This document shows, one piece after another, positions 50,642 to 59,961 of a stretch of DNA of 64,000 nucleotides (its first letter is position 1; every line of letters begins with the position of its first letter). The position numbers were made by a program, and so were the translations under genes. The notes below the pieces were generated by a model. That model did not search any database. It was not told the origin of the DNA and saw nothing but the letters and a program-made list of their open reading frames with translations. The DNA is from an uncultured Chloroflexota bacterium (GTDB lineage Bacteria > Chloroflexota > Chloroflexia > Thermomicrobiales > UBA6265), in NCBI GenBank assembly GCA_937901745.1, contig CALGSZ010000022.1:93500-157499 (forward strand), written 5' to 3'.

Positions 50642-53044
50642 TTACAGCAGGCCCAGCTGGAAGGCTTTGGCGACGGCGGCCGCGCGGTTGTCGACGTCGA
50701 GCTTCGTGAAGATGTTCGCAACGTGCGTCGTGGCCGTCCGATGGCTGATGAAGAGGAGGTCGCCAATCTCCCGGCTCGATTTCCCTTCCGAGAGGAGGCG
50801 CAAGACCTCGATCTCGCGCGGCGTCAGTCCGGCCGTGTCGCTCGGCGCCGGCTTGTCGCTCGACCGAGCCGCCGCACTAGCCGCGCGCGGCGCGGGACGA
50901 GATGGGATGATCGTCGCGGCGATGCCGGCTGCCTCGTCGAGAGAGAGCGCCTGGCCAGCTTCCCACGCGGCATTGAACGCCGCCTCTCCAAGCTCGCGCC
51001 GAGCGGCATCGACCGCTTCGTCGCGCTCCGTCCTGACGTAGCGCTGCAACCGGAGACCGATTGCCGAGCGCACCCGCTCGGCGGCCGCAAACAGGCGAGC
51101 GGCGGTTTCGGCTTGGCCGTATGAGCCGGCGATGCTCGCCAATCCCGTCAGGCTTTCAACGATGCCCCAGGTGTCGCCGACCCGGCGGGACGCCTCCAGA
51201 CTCTCCCGGTAGAGGGCTGTCGCTCGCTTGTCGTCTCCCTGGCCTCGCACGCAGCGCGCGAGATTGGCAAGCGCGGTGGCGACGCCCCATTGGTGCCCTT
51301 GGGCTCGCCAACGAGCCAGCGCCTCCTCGAAGTGGCCGACGGCCGCGGCTCGATCGCCGCACTCGTAGAGCTCGATACCGAGCCGGTTGTGGGCGAAGGG
51401 GAGCCACGGATCGACGTTCCCCTCGCGGACGACGTCGAGGGCTTCGGCGGCATACTCGGCGGCGCGCTCGTGGTCTCCCCGGCTGCCCGCGACAAAGCTC
51501 AGGGTGAAGAGCGCGCGACCGATGCAGGCCGGATCACCGCATGACCGCCCGAAGGCGAGTCCCGCCTCGGCATGGGCGGCAGCCGCCTCGGTATCTCCTT
51601 GCAGAGCGGCGAGGAATGCTGCCCCAAGCTGTGCGGCGGCTCGATCCCACGTTGGCTCCAAGGGCGCCGCCGCCAGCGCTCGCTCCAGCCAGGTTCTGCC
51701 TTCGGAGAGATGCCCGCGCGTCTGCCAGAACCACCAGAGCATGCCCGCGAGACGCAGCGCCGCCGGGGGATCGGAGGTGACGAGCCAGCTGAGCGCCGCG
51801 TTCAGGTGATCGTGCTCGGTCTCGAGCGTGGCCAGCCAGCGCTCTCCGTTCGGCCCCCAGATCTTTGCCTCCGCCGTCTCCGCGAGCGACAAGGTCCAGG
51901 CGGCGTGAGCGGTCCGAACCGCGGCCTCCTCGCCGGAGGCCGTCAGCTGCTCCAACCCGTACTCGCGAATCGTCTCCAGCATGCGGAAGCGGGGACTCTC
52001 GCTGTCAACGTGGGCATCGCTCTCCTCACGCTGGAGGAGGCTCGCGTCGATCAGCGCCACCAACCCGTCGAAGACGGAGGTGAGAGCGCCAGCGTCTCCC
52101 TGATTCTCTCCACACAGCTCTGTCGCCACCCGCTCGGCCACGGCCTCGGCGGCCTCCAATGCGAAGCTGCCGGGGAAGACAGAGAGGACCCGGAAGAGCT
52201 GGCGGTGCTCATCCGCGAGGAGGTCATAGCTCCAGGCAACCGCGCGGCGCATCGTTTGCAGCCGCTCGGGTAGATCGCGCGGGCCGCCGGTGAGAAGCTC
52301 GAGCCGGAACGTCAGGCGGGACAGGAGCGCCGCCGGCGAGAGGACCTTGATCCGCGCGGCCGCCAGCTCGATCGCCAAGGGCAGCCCATCGAGGCGCCGG
52401 CAAATCTCCGCGATGATCGGCGCGTTCGTCTCGGTCAACGCGAAGTCCGGGCGTACTGCGCGTGCCCGCTGCACAAAGAGCGTCACCGCCTCGTTGGCGG
52501 ATACCTCCGGCAGCCCGGCCGAGGCGTCGAGACTGGCGATGTCGAGCGGCGCCACCGGGTACTCGAACTCCCCCGTGACGCGCAACGTCTGCCGGCTGGT
52601 GACGAGCGCTTTCAGCTCCGGACACGCGACCAAGAGCGCGGTCAACGCGGGACCGGCGCTGACGACCTGCTCGAAGTTGTCAAGGACGAGCAACGTCCGA
52701 CGGCCAAAGAGGCGCTCCTGAATCCGCTCCTCTAAGTCCGCATCCCCTTCGTCGCGCAGGCCGAGGCAGCGGGCGATGGTCGGCAGCACCATAGACGGCG
52801 CGCCGATGGCGGCGAGGGACACGAAGCAGATCTCGTTGAATTCTCCGCGCAGCGTGGAAGCGACCTGGAGTGCGAGACGGGTCTTGCCGACACCGCTCGG
52901 CCCAGTCAGGGTCAGCAGTACGACGTCCGGTTGCTGGAGGAGCGCGACGACACTGTCAACGTCGCGCGACCGGCCCACGAACGACGTCGGTGGTAACGGC
53001 AGCAGGGATTCCTCAATGTCGTCGGAGACGATTCGGAGTGACAC
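50642..53044 (-). CDS. large LuxR-type regulator with NB-ARC-like ATPase and TPR region
   Basis: 800 residues. SFVGRSRDVDSV opens an STAND/NB-ARC ATPase with Walker A GPSGVGKT (48-55) and Walker B TLLVLDNFEQV. RRLDGLPLAIELAAARIKVLSP is typical of this group. A helical, Ala-rich TPR-like region fills about 350-700. The C-terminus is a LuxR HTH (LTPREIEVLRLLSEGKSSREIGDLL, then HVANIFTKLDVDNRAAAV). Such proteins sense an unknown ligand through the repeats and activate transcription. GTG start at 53044 with AAGGA 6 nt upstream. It is divergent from the cysteine hydrolase gene. Confidence 0.87.
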   Translation of the reverse strand: MSLRIVSDDIEESLLPLPPTSFVGRSRDVDSVVALLQQPDVVLLTLTGPSGVGKTRLALQVASTLRGEFNEICFVSLAAIGAPSMVLPTIARCLGLRDEGDADLEERIQERLFGRRTLLVLDNFEQVVSAGPALTALLVACPELKALVTSRQTLRVTGEFEYPVAPLDIASLDASAGLPEVSANEAVTLFVQRARAVRPDFALTETNAPIIAEICRRLDGLPLAIELAAARIKVLSPAALLSRLTFRLELLTGGPRDLPERLQTMRRAVAWSYDLLADEHRQLFRVLSVFPGSFALEAAEAVAERVATELCGENQGDAGALTSVFDGLVALIDASLLQREESDAHVDSESPRFRMLETIREYGLEQLTASGEEAAVRTAHAAWTLSLAETAEAKIWGPNGERWLATLETEHDHLNAALSWLVTSDPPAALRLAGMLWWFWQTRGHLSEGRTWLERALAAAPLEPTWDRAAAQLGAAFLAALQGDTEAAAAHAEAGLAFGRSCGDPACIGRALFTLSFVAGSRGDHERAAEYAAEALDVVREGNVDPWLPFAHNRLGIELYECGDRAAAVGHFEEALARWRAQGHQWGVATALANLARCVRGQGDDKRATALYRESLEASRRVGDTWGIVESLTGLASIAGSYGQAETAARLFAAAERVRSAIGLRLQRYVRTERDEAVDAARRELGEAAFNAAWEAGQALSLDEAAGIAATIIPSRPAPRAASAAARSSDKPAPSDTAGLTPREIEVLRLLSEGKSSREIGDLLFISHRTATTHVANIFTKLDVDNRAAAVAKAFQLGLL

Positions 53045-53285
53045 GGGCCGTCCTTAGTCGTTGTATGAGAAGCGAGCCACCAGGGACCGGCCGCCTGCGA
53101 CAATCATGCGCCGCGCGCATAACGTCGTCAACGGCTTGTCGGTCGCCAACCTTAAGACGTGCTGCGCCCCGCTAACGTTACATTGCCCAGGGCGCAACAT
53201 CGAATTATGCACGCAAATCTTTCATGCGCGACGATGGATAATCCGAAAGACCGCGGCGGAAAGCGCGAGTGATACGGGGGAAGGA

Positions 53286-53825
53286 ATGGCAGAGCCGTTG
53301 ATCGTCGTCGACGTCCAGGTCGGGTTCCTCAATTCATTCACCTCACACATCCCGGATCGGGTCGTTCGGCTCATCGAGTCGGGTAGGTATACGCCTGTCC
53401 TCTTCACCCGGTTCACTAACGCACCGGGCAGCCCCTATCACCGGTTTTTGGATTGGCATGATTGCGTCGGAGCGCCGGAAACCGATCTCGCCCCCGAGCT
53501 GGCGCCGTACGCGCAGCCAGGGAGCGTCTTCACCAAGGCCGGTTACACCGGTTTGCCCGATCAGCTCGCCGCCGTGCTGCGGGAGCGGGGAGACGAACAG
53601 GTGACGATCGTCGGGATCGACACCGATATGTGCGTCCTGAAGGTGGCGATGGATATCTTCGACCTCGGCATCCGCCCGGTGATTCTGATCGACTGCTGCG
53701 CCAGCACCGCCGGGTTGCAGAGCCACCTGGCCGGGTTGGCGGTCCTGGCGCGCAACATCGGCGCTGATCAGCTTCGCGACGCGGGACTCAGCGGCGGCTG
53801 GCTCGGCGCGCCACCTGCAGAGTAG
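53286..53825 (+). CDS. isochorismatase-like cysteine hydrolase
   Basis: 179 residues with the complete family triad D9 (IVVDVQVGF), K84 (VFTKAGYTG) and C116 (GIDTDMCVLK). The family hydrolyses amides or vinyl ethers, such as nicotinamide, N-carbamoyl compounds, ureidoacrylate and isochorismate. The Thr-Asp-Met-Cys context is that of the amidohydrolase branch; I cannot name a substrate. The ATG at 53286 with GGGGGAAGGA upstream gives typical length. It is divergent from the LuxR-type regulator with a 240-bp gap, so that regulator may control it. Confidence 0.83.
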   Translation: MAEPLIVVDVQVGFLNSFTSHIPDRVVRLIESGRYTPVLFTRFTNAPGSPYHRFLDWHDCVGAPETDLAPELAPYAQPGSVFTKAGYTGLPDQLAAVLRERGDEQVTIVGIDTDMCVLKVAMDIFDLGIRPVILIDCCASTAGLQSHLAGLAVLARNIGADQLRDAGLSGGWLGAPPAE

Positions 53826-53870
53826 GGGAGCGCCGCTCCCTGTCTTACGTCGGGAGAGGCTGCGCCGAGG

Positions 53871-55616
53871 TTACATCACCCGGCGCTCTTCCAGCGTCTC
53901 GAAGTCGTAGTTGCGCCAGACCGGGATGCCGCAGAAGCGCTCACCCTCCGGGCAGATCGGAGAGACACCCGCGCGAGAGCGCATGACACAGGGCGGGCCG
54001 TCCACATATCGGCCGATCTCCGGCAAAGCCGCGCGGACCTGAGCGACCTCCTCCCGCGCGGTCTCGAAGATCTCCCGCTGCGCGTCGTAGCAGAGCCGCT
54101 TGATCCACTTCCAGAAGTAGGTCAGCAGCGTGCCGCTCTCGTAGAAGCGGACGCGATGCGCGTTCGGCAAGAGATAGAGCGCCCACTCCGGCGAGACGCC
54201 CAGATCGAGCAGCTTGTTCTTTGCCGCCCACATCTCGCCGATCGTCGCCTCGTACTCCGCCCGCGCCGCCGGGTTGCGCGCGATCGCCCACGGGACGATG
54301 ACATCCGGCTCGCGCCGCATGTGCGCCGTCAGCAGCGGGCTGGAGGAGAGCGTCCCCCGGTGGCGCTGGTTCTGCGCGTCTTCCGCCCCACTGATGCGCT
54401 TCTGGAACGTGAACGGGACGTGGTTCATCGTCTGCATCAGCTTGGAGTTCATGGCGAGGAAGAGCGGATGCCCGAGGTACGGATTGCGCGATCCGTCCAG
54501 CACCTGCGCGATCGCTTCGGCATCGCTCATCGCGTCCGGGCCGACGCCAAGCACCGTCCGAACCGCCTCCGCCAGTATCCGCTCCGCCTCCGGATTGAAG
54601 GAGGCCAGCCGGCTGCTCGACCACGGCGCAAGCTGTTCGTCGAAGCGGCGGCAGAACGCCTCCGTCTCCTCCGCCGACCGCGCCAGGTTCTCCCGCCAGG
54701 ACTCAATCGCCCGCGCCTCCAGCGAGTCCTCCGCGCCGATGACGCGCAGATCGAGCGGATGCCCCGGCCCGCCCAGGAAGTAGGGATCGACCGCGAGCAC
54801 CTCTTCGACCATCCGGTTGACGATGTAGCGGACCTCGGTAGGCGCGTCTGGCTGGTTGGCGAGGACGTAGTAGCGCAGCAGCGTCAGGCCGTTGACCGTG
54901 TGATAGAGGTGCGCCGGCGTCGCGAGCGGGAGGACGTAGCGCGCCACCTCTTGCGCTCGCTTTTGCACGGCGCTGGCGAACCGCTTTTCCGCCGCCTCGC
55001 CGGTCGCCTTCGCGCGGGCGGGGAAGACACGGGCGTAATCGCGGGAGAAGTCCGGCGTCAGGATTTCGGTCAGCCGCCGGTATCCCTCCAGGCTACGCTC
55101 GATCGCCGCCTGGTAGATGCTCAGCGCTGGCTCGGGCAGGTCGGGCGTCGTCATGACATCACCGCGCACCTCGCGATAGCGCTGCGAGACCTGCTCCGAG
55201 TTGTAGTGGGGATGAGCGTGGAAGAAGGACCAGATGGCCAGCCGGGAGACATTATCGAGGACGAAGACGAAGTTCGCGTGCTGGAGCGTCGTGTGGTGCC
55301 CGGCGGCGAAGAGATCCGCGTAGAGCTTGATGGCCCGGTTGCGGCGATCCGCGCGCTCCGCCGCCTTCTCCGGGCTGAGCCCGTTGGGCTCCGTCTCAGA
55401 GATGAGCTTCAGGACGTTCTCGACCTTGGCCGGCCGAGAGCCATAGCAGGACCACGCGGCGGCGATCGTGAGCGCGAACGGGTGCGCCGTTGACTCCTCG
55501 CGGAGGAGCTTGACCGTCGGCGCGGGAGAGCGGAACGGAGAATCGTTGAGCGGCGACTGGCCAGGCTCGGACCGGGTCTCCGCCACCTCACCAACGGTCA
55601 TGATTTGCGCTGCCAT
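53871..55616 (-). CDS. ThyX-like FAD-dependent thymidylate synthase family protein, two-part
   Basis: 581 residues, more than twice the usual ThyX length of about 220-250. The first half contains HHTTLQHANFVFVLDNVSRLAIWSFFHAH followed by YNSEQVSQRYREV, the C-terminal part of the ThyX motif. The second half contains NHVPFTFQKRISGAEDAQNQRHRGTLSSSP, with an RHR resembling its N-terminal part. This suggests a tandem duplication in which each copy keeps part of the RHRxxSxNExSxRY signature. ThyX makes dTMP from dUMP using FAD and methylene-folate. Activity here is unproven. The ATG at 55616 has GGAGGAG 8 nt upstream; the upstream frame extension is not family-like. Confidence 0.72.
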   Translation of the reverse strand: MAAQIMTVGEVAETRSEPGQSPLNDSPFRSPAPTVKLLREESTAHPFALTIAAAWSCYGSRPAKVENVLKLISETEPNGLSPEKAAERADRRNRAIKLYADLFAAGHHTTLQHANFVFVLDNVSRLAIWSFFHAHPHYNSEQVSQRYREVRGDVMTTPDLPEPALSIYQAAIERSLEGYRRLTEILTPDFSRDYARVFPARAKATGEAAEKRFASAVQKRAQEVARYVLPLATPAHLYHTVNGLTLLRYYVLANQPDAPTEVRYIVNRMVEEVLAVDPYFLGGPGHPLDLRVIGAEDSLEARAIESWRENLARSAEETEAFCRRFDEQLAPWSSSRLASFNPEAERILAEAVRTVLGVGPDAMSDAEAIAQVLDGSRNPYLGHPLFLAMNSKLMQTMNHVPFTFQKRISGAEDAQNQRHRGTLSSSPLLTAHMRREPDVIVPWAIARNPAARAEYEATIGEMWAAKNKLLDLGVSPEWALYLLPNAHRVRFYESGTLLTYFWKWIKRLCYDAQREIFETAREEVAQVRAALPEIGRYVDGPPCVMRSRAGVSPICPEGERFCGIPVWRNYDFETLEERRVM

Positions 55617-55719
55617 TTCCCGCTCCTCCCCCGCCATCTTGTAGAAACGCTCGTGAACTCTCCGCTGTGAGACGTCGTCGCCGTCGTGTGCGGGGAATAG
55701 GTCAGCGAGGCATATCCGC

Positions 55720-55725
55720 ATTATA
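55720..55725 (-). promoter_or_regulatory. candidate -10 box for the ThyX-like gene
   Basis: A perfect TATAAT on the minus strand, 95 bp before the start codon. The -35 region is poor: CCGACT at an 18-bp spacing is the best I see. The neighbouring acatgtacgtacac is a short palindrome. Confidence 0.35.
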
Positions 55726-55869
55726 CATGTACGTACACACCCCAGTCGGACATACCCATCCCACCACCCTTGCGGCAAGAGCGCACGGCGTAACACTCTT
55801 TCATTTCGGCCGCAACGCTCTAGAATGCCCCCGGTCGTTCGGATCGTAATGAAGTGAGGGAAACCGAGG

Positions 55870-57060
55870 ATGTCCAAGACCGCGCTGCTGACTCACCTGC
55901 AAGCCGAGCTCGCGACGCTCCGCGAGACGGGTCTATATAAGGAAGAGACGATCATCACCAGTGCCCAGGGCGCGGAGATCATGACCGAGCGCGGGCCGAT
56001 GCTCAACTTCTGCGCCAACAACTACCTGGGGCTGGCGAATCACCCGGAGATCATCGCGGCGGCGCAGGAGGGGATGCGCGAGCGTGGCTTCGGGCTCGCC
56101 TCGGTGCGCTTCATCTGCGGCACGCAGGATCTGCACAAGACGCTGGAGCGTCGCATCGCGGATTTCCTCGGCACGGACGACGCCATCCTTTACTCCTCCG
56201 CCTTCGACGCCAATGGCGGCCTCTTCGAGACGATCCTCGGGCCGGAGGACGCGGTCATCAGCGACGCGCTAAATCACGCTAGCATCATTGACGGCATCCG
56301 CCTGTCGAAAGCGCAGCGCAAGGTCTACAAGCACGCGGATATGGACGATCTGCGGGCGCGCCTGGAGGAGACGCGGAACGCTCGCTTCCGCCTCATCGTC
56401 ACCGACGGCGTCTTCTCGATGCATGGCGACCTGGCGCCGCTGCCGGAGATCTGCGATCTCGCCGATCAGTACGACGCGCTGGTCGTGGTAGACGATTCCC
56501 ACGCGACGGGCTTCCTCGGCCCGAACGGGCGCGGCACTCCGGAGCATTTCGGCGTCGCCGACCGAGTGGATGTCATCACCAGCACGCTCGGCAAAGCGCT
56601 CGGCGGCGGCACCGGCGGCTTCACCACCGGGCGCCAGGCGATCATTGATTACCTGCGGCAGCGCTCACGCCCCTACTTGTTCTCCAACACCCTCGCCCCG
56701 GCCATCGCTGCCGCGTCGCTCGCCGCGATCGACATCGCCGAGCGGCAGCCGGAGCTGCGGCAGCGCCTGATGGAGAACACCACCTACTTCCGGGAGCGAA
56801 TGACCGCCGAGGGATTCCACATCGTCCCGGGCATCCATCCGATCGTGCCGATCGTCCTCGGCGACGAGCACAAGACGGTCGAGATGGCGAGGGCGTTGAA
56901 CGAGCGCGGCATCTTCGTCGTCGGTTTCAGCTATCCGGTGGTGCCGAAGGGCGAAGCTCGCATTCGCGTCCAGCTCTCGGCGGCACACACGCGGGAGCAT
57001 CTCGATCGCGCGATCGCCGCGTTTGCCGAGACCGGCCGCGCCCTTGGCGTGATCGGCTGA
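55870..57060 (+). CDS. kbl: glycine C-acetyltransferase (2-amino-3-ketobutyrate CoA ligase)
   Basis: 396 residues of the alpha-oxoamine synthase family. FCANNYLGLANHPE, FGLASVRFICGTQDLHKTLE, HASIIDGIRLSKA, VVVDDSHATGFLG (cofactor Asp in DDSH) and the Schiff-base lysine K242 in STLGKALGGGTGG are all present. The FGLASVRFICGTQ form matches Kbl rather than AONS or ALAS. Kbl cleaves 2-amino-3-ketobutyrate with CoA to glycine and acetyl-CoA in threonine degradation. Normally tdh is adjacent; here an SDR follows 53 bp later. ATG at 55870 after GAGGGAAACCGAGG. Confidence 0.88.
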   Translation: MSKTALLTHLQAELATLRETGLYKEETIITSAQGAEIMTERGPMLNFCANNYLGLANHPEIIAAAQEGMRERGFGLASVRFICGTQDLHKTLERRIADFLGTDDAILYSSAFDANGGLFETILGPEDAVISDALNHASIIDGIRLSKAQRKVYKHADMDDLRARLEETRNARFRLIVTDGVFSMHGDLAPLPEICDLADQYDALVVVDDSHATGFLGPNGRGTPEHFGVADRVDVITSTLGKALGGGTGGFTTGRQAIIDYLRQRSRPYLFSNTLAPAIAAASLAAIDIAERQPELRQRLMENTTYFRERMTAEGFHIVPGIHPIVPIVLGDEHKTVEMARALNERGIFVVGFSYPVVPKGEARIRVQLSAAHTREHLDRAIAAFAETGRALGVIG

Positions 57061-57113
57061 GACGCGGGCCAGAGCGCTACGAGTTGCCGGCTTGAGGAGG
57101 GGCAGAGGTACGG

Positions 57114-57878
57114 ATGACGAACAACCTGGAGGATCTTACCGGTCGCGTGGCCATCGTCACCGGCGCCGGGCAGGGGATGGGTCGCGCCATCGCGCGGGCG
57201 CTGGCAGTGCGCGGCGCCAAGATCGCCGTGAACGACGTCAATGAGCGCACCGCGGAGGCCGTGGCGGGCGAGCTACGCGGACGGGGCGTGGAGACAATCG
57301 CGGTGCCGGCCGATGTCACGGACTCGGCCGCGGTGCGCCGGATGGTCGAGCAGGTGAAAGACCGCTTCGGAACCGTCCACATCTTGGTCAACAACGCCGG
57401 CGTCCTCCGCCCGACCAAGGTCATCGACATTCCCGAAGACGAGTGGGACTGGGTGATCGCGGTCAATCTGAAGGGGACATTCCTCTGCTCACAGGCAGTG
57501 CTGCCGCTGATGAGGGCGAATCGCTGGGGGCGGATCGTCAATCTCTCGTCAACGGCCGGCAAGAACGTCAGCACCGTGGGCGGCGCCCATTACACCGCCG
57601 CCAAGGCGGGCGTCCTCGGCTTCACGCGCCACCTGGCCAAGGAAGTCGCGGCTGACGGGATCACTGTCAACGCGGTTTGCCCCGGGCTGATTGACACGGA
57701 GATGGTACGGGCGACGATTGACGATGCCCAGTGCGAAGCATACGCCCGGAGCTTTCCCATCCCGCGCCTGGGCCAGCCGGAAGAGGTGGCCGAGCTCGTG
57801 GCCTTTCTCGTCTCCGACCGCGCCGCCTATATCACCGGCGCCTCCCTGGACATCAACGGCGGCGACTTGATGATCTAG
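57114..57878 (+). CDS. short-chain dehydrogenase/reductase (FabG-like)
   Basis: 254 residues, a classical SDR. Cofactor motif VTGAGQGMGRAIA (18-30), NNAG (about 92-95), catalytic Ser in NLSSTAGK and YxxxK in YTAAKAG, and the PG motif CPGLIDTEM. It reduces or oxidises a keto/hydroxy group with NAD(P). Since it follows kbl closely, it might supply the threonine dehydrogenase step in place of Tdh, but this is only inference from position. ATG at 57114 with GGAGGGGCAG upstream. A strong terminator follows. Confidence 0.85.
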   Translation: MTNNLEDLTGRVAIVTGAGQGMGRAIARALAVRGAKIAVNDVNERTAEAVAGELRGRGVETIAVPADVTDSAAVRRMVEQVKDRFGTVHILVNNAGVLRPTKVIDIPEDEWDWVIAVNLKGTFLCSQAVLPLMRANRWGRIVNLSSTAGKNVSTVGGAHYTAAKAGVLGFTRHLAKEVAADGITVNAVCPGLIDTEMVRATIDDAQCEAYARSFPIPRLGQPEEVAELVAFLVSDRAAYITGASLDINGGDLMI

Positions 57879-57897
57879 GCGATCGCGGAGAAAACAC

Positions 57898-57942
57898 ACG
57901 CGGGTGCCATCTGGCTCACCGAGCCGTACTTGGCACCCGCGT
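57898..57942 (+). terminator. terminator of the kbl-SDR operon
   Basis: ACGCGGGTGCCA (57898-57909) and TGGCACCCGCGT (57931-57942) pair perfectly over 12 bp, with a nested GGCTC-acc-GAGCC in the loop, followed by ACGATTTT. It begins 20 bp after the stop codon. Confidence 0.8.
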
Positions 57943-58102
57943 ACGATTTTGCGACAGTTACGGCCTCATCCGTATCGCCGCTTCAACTCACCGCGTTCTA
58001 AGCTGTACCTAGCCGGGATGGATCCGGTCATCCCCTCAAGCAGGCGCATTCGCCGCCGCGACCTGGCGGATGACCGGAGAGCGAGAAAGGACGGGTTAGG
58101 CT

Positions 58103-59344
58103 ATGGTCGACGCGCAAATCCATACGGGGATTGTCAGCGACGTCCTCGATCTTCCGCGCGCGATCGAGAACCTGCGCAAGACGCCACCTCCGGCGCGCGG
58201 GGTCCTGTCCGCCTACATCGACACGTCAGTCGAGCGGGTCAAGGGGCGTGCGTACTTGCTCGCCTTCCGGGCGGGCTGGAAGGCGCTGCAGGAGACGCTC
58301 GAATTTGCCGACCCCGCCGAGCGCAAGGCCTTCGAAGCGGCGGTGGCGCAGGCCGATGACTTCTTGCTCCATCGCTTCGTCGCGCGGTATCCGGGGATTG
58401 CGATCTTCGCCTCGGGCGAGCCGGACTACTTCTTCGCGGTGCCCATGCCCAACCGGCCGTGGCCGGAATTTGCCTGGTCTCCCCAGCCGCACATCGGGCA
58501 GCTCGTGGAGGCGCTTGACGAGTTCGAGCGCGTGGCCGTCGCGCTCGTCGACAAGAGCACCACAAGGTTGTTCACCATCTACCTCGGTGCCATCCACGCC
58601 CACGAGTCGTTCGAGACGGAGCTGCCCGGCAGGGGCGGGGCCGCCGATTATCCGTTCCGCGTCCGCTCTTCCCCGCCACGGCAGGACATCAACGTGCCAG
58701 GGAGCATGCCGACCGGTGCTTGGAGCGGGATGGTGCAGGGACGTCTGGAGCGCCGCCACTTGGAGCGCGCCATGCAGCACCTGCGGCGGACGTCCCGCGC
58801 GCTGATGGACCTCTTGCGCCGCGAGCCGTTCGACCGGCTGTTCCTGGCCGGACCCGAGGAGGCGCGCGCGCTCCTGGCGCAGGATCTCCCCCGTCCGCTC
58901 CGCGCACGGCTGGCCGGCCAGTTCTCGCTGCCGATGACCGCGAGCGAGGCGGAGATCCACCAGGCGACCATTGACGCGATGGAAGCGATCGAGCGGGAGC
59001 GGGAACGGGAATACGTCACTCAGCTGCTCGAGCAGGCGAGCACACCCAACGTCGCGCTCGGACTCGATGCGGTCCTGGAAGCCGCGAGCATGGGTGCGCT
59101 CCATCATCTGTTCATCTCCGAACGATTCAAGGCCGAAGGCAGCGAGTGCGAACAGTGCGGCCGATTGGTGGTCGGCTTCGATCGCTGCCCGTCCTGCGGG
59201 GCGCCGCCGACTCAATCGGTCGATCTGCGGGAACGACTGTTCGTCCGTGGACTGGAGGAAGGGGCACGGATCGAGGTCGTGAAGGGGCAAGCGGCGGAGA
59301 TGCTGGATCAGCACGGAGGCGTTGGCGCCTTCGTTCGCTTCTGA
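58103..59344 (+). CDS. bacterial eRF1/aRF1-like domain protein with zinc ribbon
   Basis: 413 residues. The fold pattern matches the bacterial eRF1-like (baeRF) group: an N-terminal release-factor-like domain (LSAYIDTSVERVKGRAYLLAFR), a middle domain with VAVALVDKSTTRLFTIYLG, and an L7Ae-like C-terminal domain (RLFLAGPEEARALLAQDLP, then NVALGLDAVLEAASMGALHHLFIS). It ends in a zinc ribbon with C349, C352, C362 and C365. The GGQ loop of true release factors is not visible. Such proteins are suspected to act on stalled ribosomes. The next gene, 60 bp downstream, encodes hibernation factor HPF, which supports a ribosome role. Confidence 0.72.
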   Translation: MVDAQIHTGIVSDVLDLPRAIENLRKTPPPARGVLSAYIDTSVERVKGRAYLLAFRAGWKALQETLEFADPAERKAFEAAVAQADDFLLHRFVARYPGIAIFASGEPDYFFAVPMPNRPWPEFAWSPQPHIGQLVEALDEFERVAVALVDKSTTRLFTIYLGAIHAHESFETELPGRGGAADYPFRVRSSPPRQDINVPGSMPTGAWSGMVQGRLERRHLERAMQHLRRTSRALMDLLRREPFDRLFLAGPEEARALLAQDLPRPLRARLAGQFSLPMTASEAEIHQATIDAMEAIEREREREYVTQLLEQASTPNVALGLDAVLEAASMGALHHLFISERFKAEGSECEQCGRLVVGFDRCPSCGAPPTQSVDLRERLFVRGLEEGARIEVVKGQAAEMLDQHGGVGAFVRF

Positions 59345-59404
59345 GTTCCACGGGCAACCGCGCTTGGCAGTGGCCCGTGTCGTCAGAGAGGGAGTGGCCA
59401 CAAC

Positions 59405-59869
59405 ATGGCACCGACACCGAGAATCCAGGTCCGGGGCTTCGATCTCAACGAGGTCGAGGAGAAGCTGATTCAGCGTCACCTTGGCAAGCTGCAGCGCCGG
59501 CTCTCCGCCCACGGCGAGCCGATCATCCAGCTCGTCATGGACTGGCATCCGTATCAGCGCATGGTTCGCGCGCGGATGCGGGTGCAGCTCGGGCACCTCG
59601 GGCAACACATCGTCAGCGCTCGCGCGGCCGAGACCGCCAACCTCGCCGTCGAGCGAGCGGTTGACAGCATCGAGCGGCAGTTCAAACGCAAGCTCGCGGT
59701 CATGAAAGGCGAGCCTTCCTACGGAGTGCCGAGCCGGCGCGAGCCACCACTCCAGCCCGAGGCAGCAGCGGCTGAGGAAGAAGAGCTCGAAGAGGCCGAG
59801 GCGGCCGCGCTCGCCGAATGGCCTGCAGACGAGCTCGAGTGGGAGGAAGAGACGGAAGCGGCCCAATAA
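59405..59869 (+). CDS. hpf: ribosome hibernation promoting factor, short HPF/RaiA type
   Basis: 154 residues. An S30AE/HPF domain occupies about 5-100 (RIQVRGFDLNEVEEKLIQRHLGKLQRRL; AAETANLAVERAVDSIERQFKRKL). The C-terminal 50 residues are extremely acidic and Glu-rich (EEEELEEAEA, WEEETEAAQ), replacing the dimerisation domain of long HPF. HPF binds the decoding centre of idle ribosomes in stress. ATG at 59405. Probably co-transcribed with the eRF1-like gene. Confidence 0.8.
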   Translation: MAPTPRIQVRGFDLNEVEEKLIQRHLGKLQRRLSAHGEPIIQLVMDWHPYQRMVRARMRVQLGHLGQHIVSARAAETANLAVERAVDSIERQFKRKLAVMKGEPSYGVPSRREPPLQPEAAAAEEEELEEAEAAALAEWPADELEWEEETEAAQ

Positions 59870-59961
59870 CCCGGTCGCGTCTCTGCAATCCTCGGCGATT
59901 CACGGAATGCGACGGCGGCGAGGCGATGGCCCAAGTGGCAACGCGCCTCGCCGCCCTGCTT

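Noticed and set aside
54156..55493. 445-codon rightward ORF antisense to the ThyX-like gene
   Set aside because: Arg-rich shadow; the antisense gene has family motifs and a good start.
58226..59866. 546-codon leftward ORF over the eRF1-like and HPF genes
   Set aside because: Shadow of two real genes; composition biased and no start context.
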